From the NCBI GenBank assembly GCA_009649675.1, contig WJPL01000001.1:1384469-1448468 (forward strand): a DNA stretch of 64,000 bases. The letters run 5' to 3'. The position numbers were made by a program, and so were the translations under genes. The stretch comes from Alphaproteobacteria bacterium HT1-32 (GTDB taxonomy: Bacteria; Pseudomonadota; Alphaproteobacteria; Rhodospirillales; HT1-32). The notes beneath the pieces are model-generated. The model had not been told where the DNA came from. It saw only the letters and a program-made list of their open reading frames with translations, and did not search any database. The first letter of the stretch is position 1. Each line of letters starts with the position of its first letter. Positions 63,085 to 64,000 of this stretch are shown here, in pieces.

Positions 63085-63716
63085 GCAACAACGCCCTGTT
63101 CGCGCAAAATATCCAGCAGAGGCAATAACGGCATCCCGAGAATGGTGAAATGGTCGCCCTTCACCTCGGAAAACAGATGCATTCCCATGCCTTCAATCTT
63201 GTAACAGCCAACCGTCTGGAAAACTTCGTCACCGATATGATCGAGATACCGGTCGATATAGTCATTCGACAGGTTGCGCATGGTGATTTCGGCAATCCCC
63301 GTATGATGCCAGATCCGCGCACCATTGCGGAACAGGACAACTGAGCTGACGAGTTGGTGCTTTTTCCCGGATAAGGCCCGGAGCGAACCAACCGCATGGT
63401 CACGGTCCACCGGCTTTTCAAACCAGACACCGCCGCAATCAAGCATCTGGTCGGCAGCAATAACAATTCCGGTTTCGTAACGACCGGAAACTTTCATGGC
63501 TTTCAGTTCTGCCAGTGCTTCTGCGGCAGCACTGGTGGTCACCCGGTCTGCCCGAAGGGCGTTCCGGAAGCTTTCTTCATCCACATTCGCCGGGTGCAGT
63601 TGCACATCCAGTCCGGCAGCCCGGAACATTTCAGCTCGCGCTTCTGATCCGGAGGCCAGAATCAGGGGGATGGTGGCCGCGTTCGGACCTGCCGGAAAGG
63701 GGAGGGGGTTGTTCAT
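63081..63716 (-). CDS. maf: Maf-like nucleotide pyrophosphatase
   Basis: 211 residues. [17 protein letters not shown] near 18 is the Maf signature, with DEESF and [18 protein letters not shown] later. It hydrolyses non-canonical or UTP/dTTP-type nucleoside triphosphates. The start overlaps the ppsR stop. Confidence 0.93.
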   Translation of the reverse strand: MNNPLPFPAGPNAATIPLILASGSEARAEMFRAAGLDVQLHPANVDEESFRNALRADRVTTSAAAEALAELKAMKVSGRYETGIVIAADQMLDCGGVWFEKPVDRDHAVGSLRALSGKKHQLVSSVVLFRNGARIWHHTGIAEITMRNLSNDYIDRYLDHIGDEVFQTVGCYKIEGMGMHLFSEVKGDHFTILGMPLLPLLDILREQGVVA

Positions 63717-64000
63717 GCCTGGGTATCCTTGAATTCACCGTAATAAGTCAGAATGGCCGCCGCCGTTTCTTCGATCGATTTCCGGGTGACATCAATCACC
63801 GGCCAGCCATGTTTGGAACAAAGCCGGCGCGCCATCTGGGTTTCCGCCTTCACCGCATCAGGATCGACATAATCTGTGGTATCTTCCTGATTCAGCATTC
63901 GCAGCCGGTTCCGGCGAATTTCAATCAGCCGTTTCGGATCCTTGGTCAGTCCGACAACCATCGGGCGGGTGACGCGTTCCAGCTCTGGCGGGACGGGACA
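63713..64000 (-). CDS. ppsR: Pyruvate, phosphate dikinase/PEP synthase regulatory protein (partial)
   Basis: C-terminal 95 residues; the 5' part lies beyond the window. [20 protein letters not shown] and [18 protein letters not shown] are typical of the bifunctional kinase-pyrophosphorylase (DUF299). In the conserved alphaproteobacterial order it heads maf-aroE-coaE-dnaQ. Confidence 0.9.
   Translation of the reverse strand, partial: CPVPPELERVTRPMVVGLTKDPKRLIEIRRNRLRMLNQEDTTDYVDPDAVKAETQMARRLCSKHGWPVIDVTRKSIEETAAAILTYYGEFKDTQA

Noticed and set aside
1-64000. CRISPR arrays, insertion sequences, prophage genes or rRNA
   Set aside because: No regularly spaced repeats, transposases, integrases, phage structural genes or rRNA-like stretches were seen anywhere in the window.

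Overview
This is a GC-rich, densely coded chromosomal segment of an alphaproteobacterium, most likely a free-living, possibly marine, member of the Rhodospirillales or a related order. Three things support this. The right half has the alphaproteobacterial housekeeping order ppsR-maf-aroE-coaE-dnaQ ... secB-fxsA-timA-mltA ... smr-XRE ... hslUV. The histidine cluster interleaves hisB, a DUF2628 gene, hisH, a GNAT gene and hisA, as in Azospirillum. There is also a malyl-CoA lyase of the Rhodobacter Mcl1 type. I see no rRNA, CRISPR array, prophage or insertion sequence. One tRNA, tRNA-Thr(CGT), is present.

Left part (0-8 kb, minus strand): a branched-chain-amino-acid-type ABC importer (livHMGF-like plus a Tat-exported binding protein) ends in a nitrilase-family gene and is preceded by a phased TGCACA operator array. 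Upstream of it lie a response regulator, a membrane histidine kinase and a TerB-like protein. 8-17 kb: secA, a TPP-dependent decarboxylase/synthase-like enzyme with a short-chain dehydrogenase, and a giant transglutaminase/DUF2126 protein. 17-24 kb: an orphan MlaF-type ATPase, a uracil-DNA-glycosylase-family protein, a CobB sirtuin, a low-molecular-weight phosphatase, polA and nadD-rsfS-rlmH, with two large REP-like palindromes between genes.

Middle part (24-41 kb): an MFS exporter with DUF1289, then an oxygenase island made of two tandem TPR-2OG-Fe(II) oxygenase paralogues, an EamA transporter and a third 2OG oxygenase fused to a peroxiredoxin-like domain. Next come tRNA-Thr, a J-domain-like protein, a FeeM-type acyltransferase fused to a cyclic-nucleotide-binding domain, a short-chain dehydrogenase, the queuosine genes (tgt, queA, yhhQ), a second EamA transporter, an IclR regulator with mcl, and accA.

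Right part (41-64 kb): a three-gene lipoprotein operon in which two paralogues carry a zincin-like HExxH plus GHSH motif; secB, a histidine phosphatase and fxsA; timA-mltA; a lutABC lactate-oxidation operon lying between mltA and smr; an XRE regulator; an AT-rich gap with two perfect DnaA boxes; hslVU; the partial his cluster (hisF and hisE absent from this position); an unknown 440-residue protein behind a perfect CRP-type site; nth, DUF2244, dapB, and dnaQ-coaE-aroE-maf-ppsR running off the right edge. The most unusual items are the zincin-like lipoprotein trio, the oxygenase island, the FeeM-cNMP fusion and the regulated 440-residue protein.
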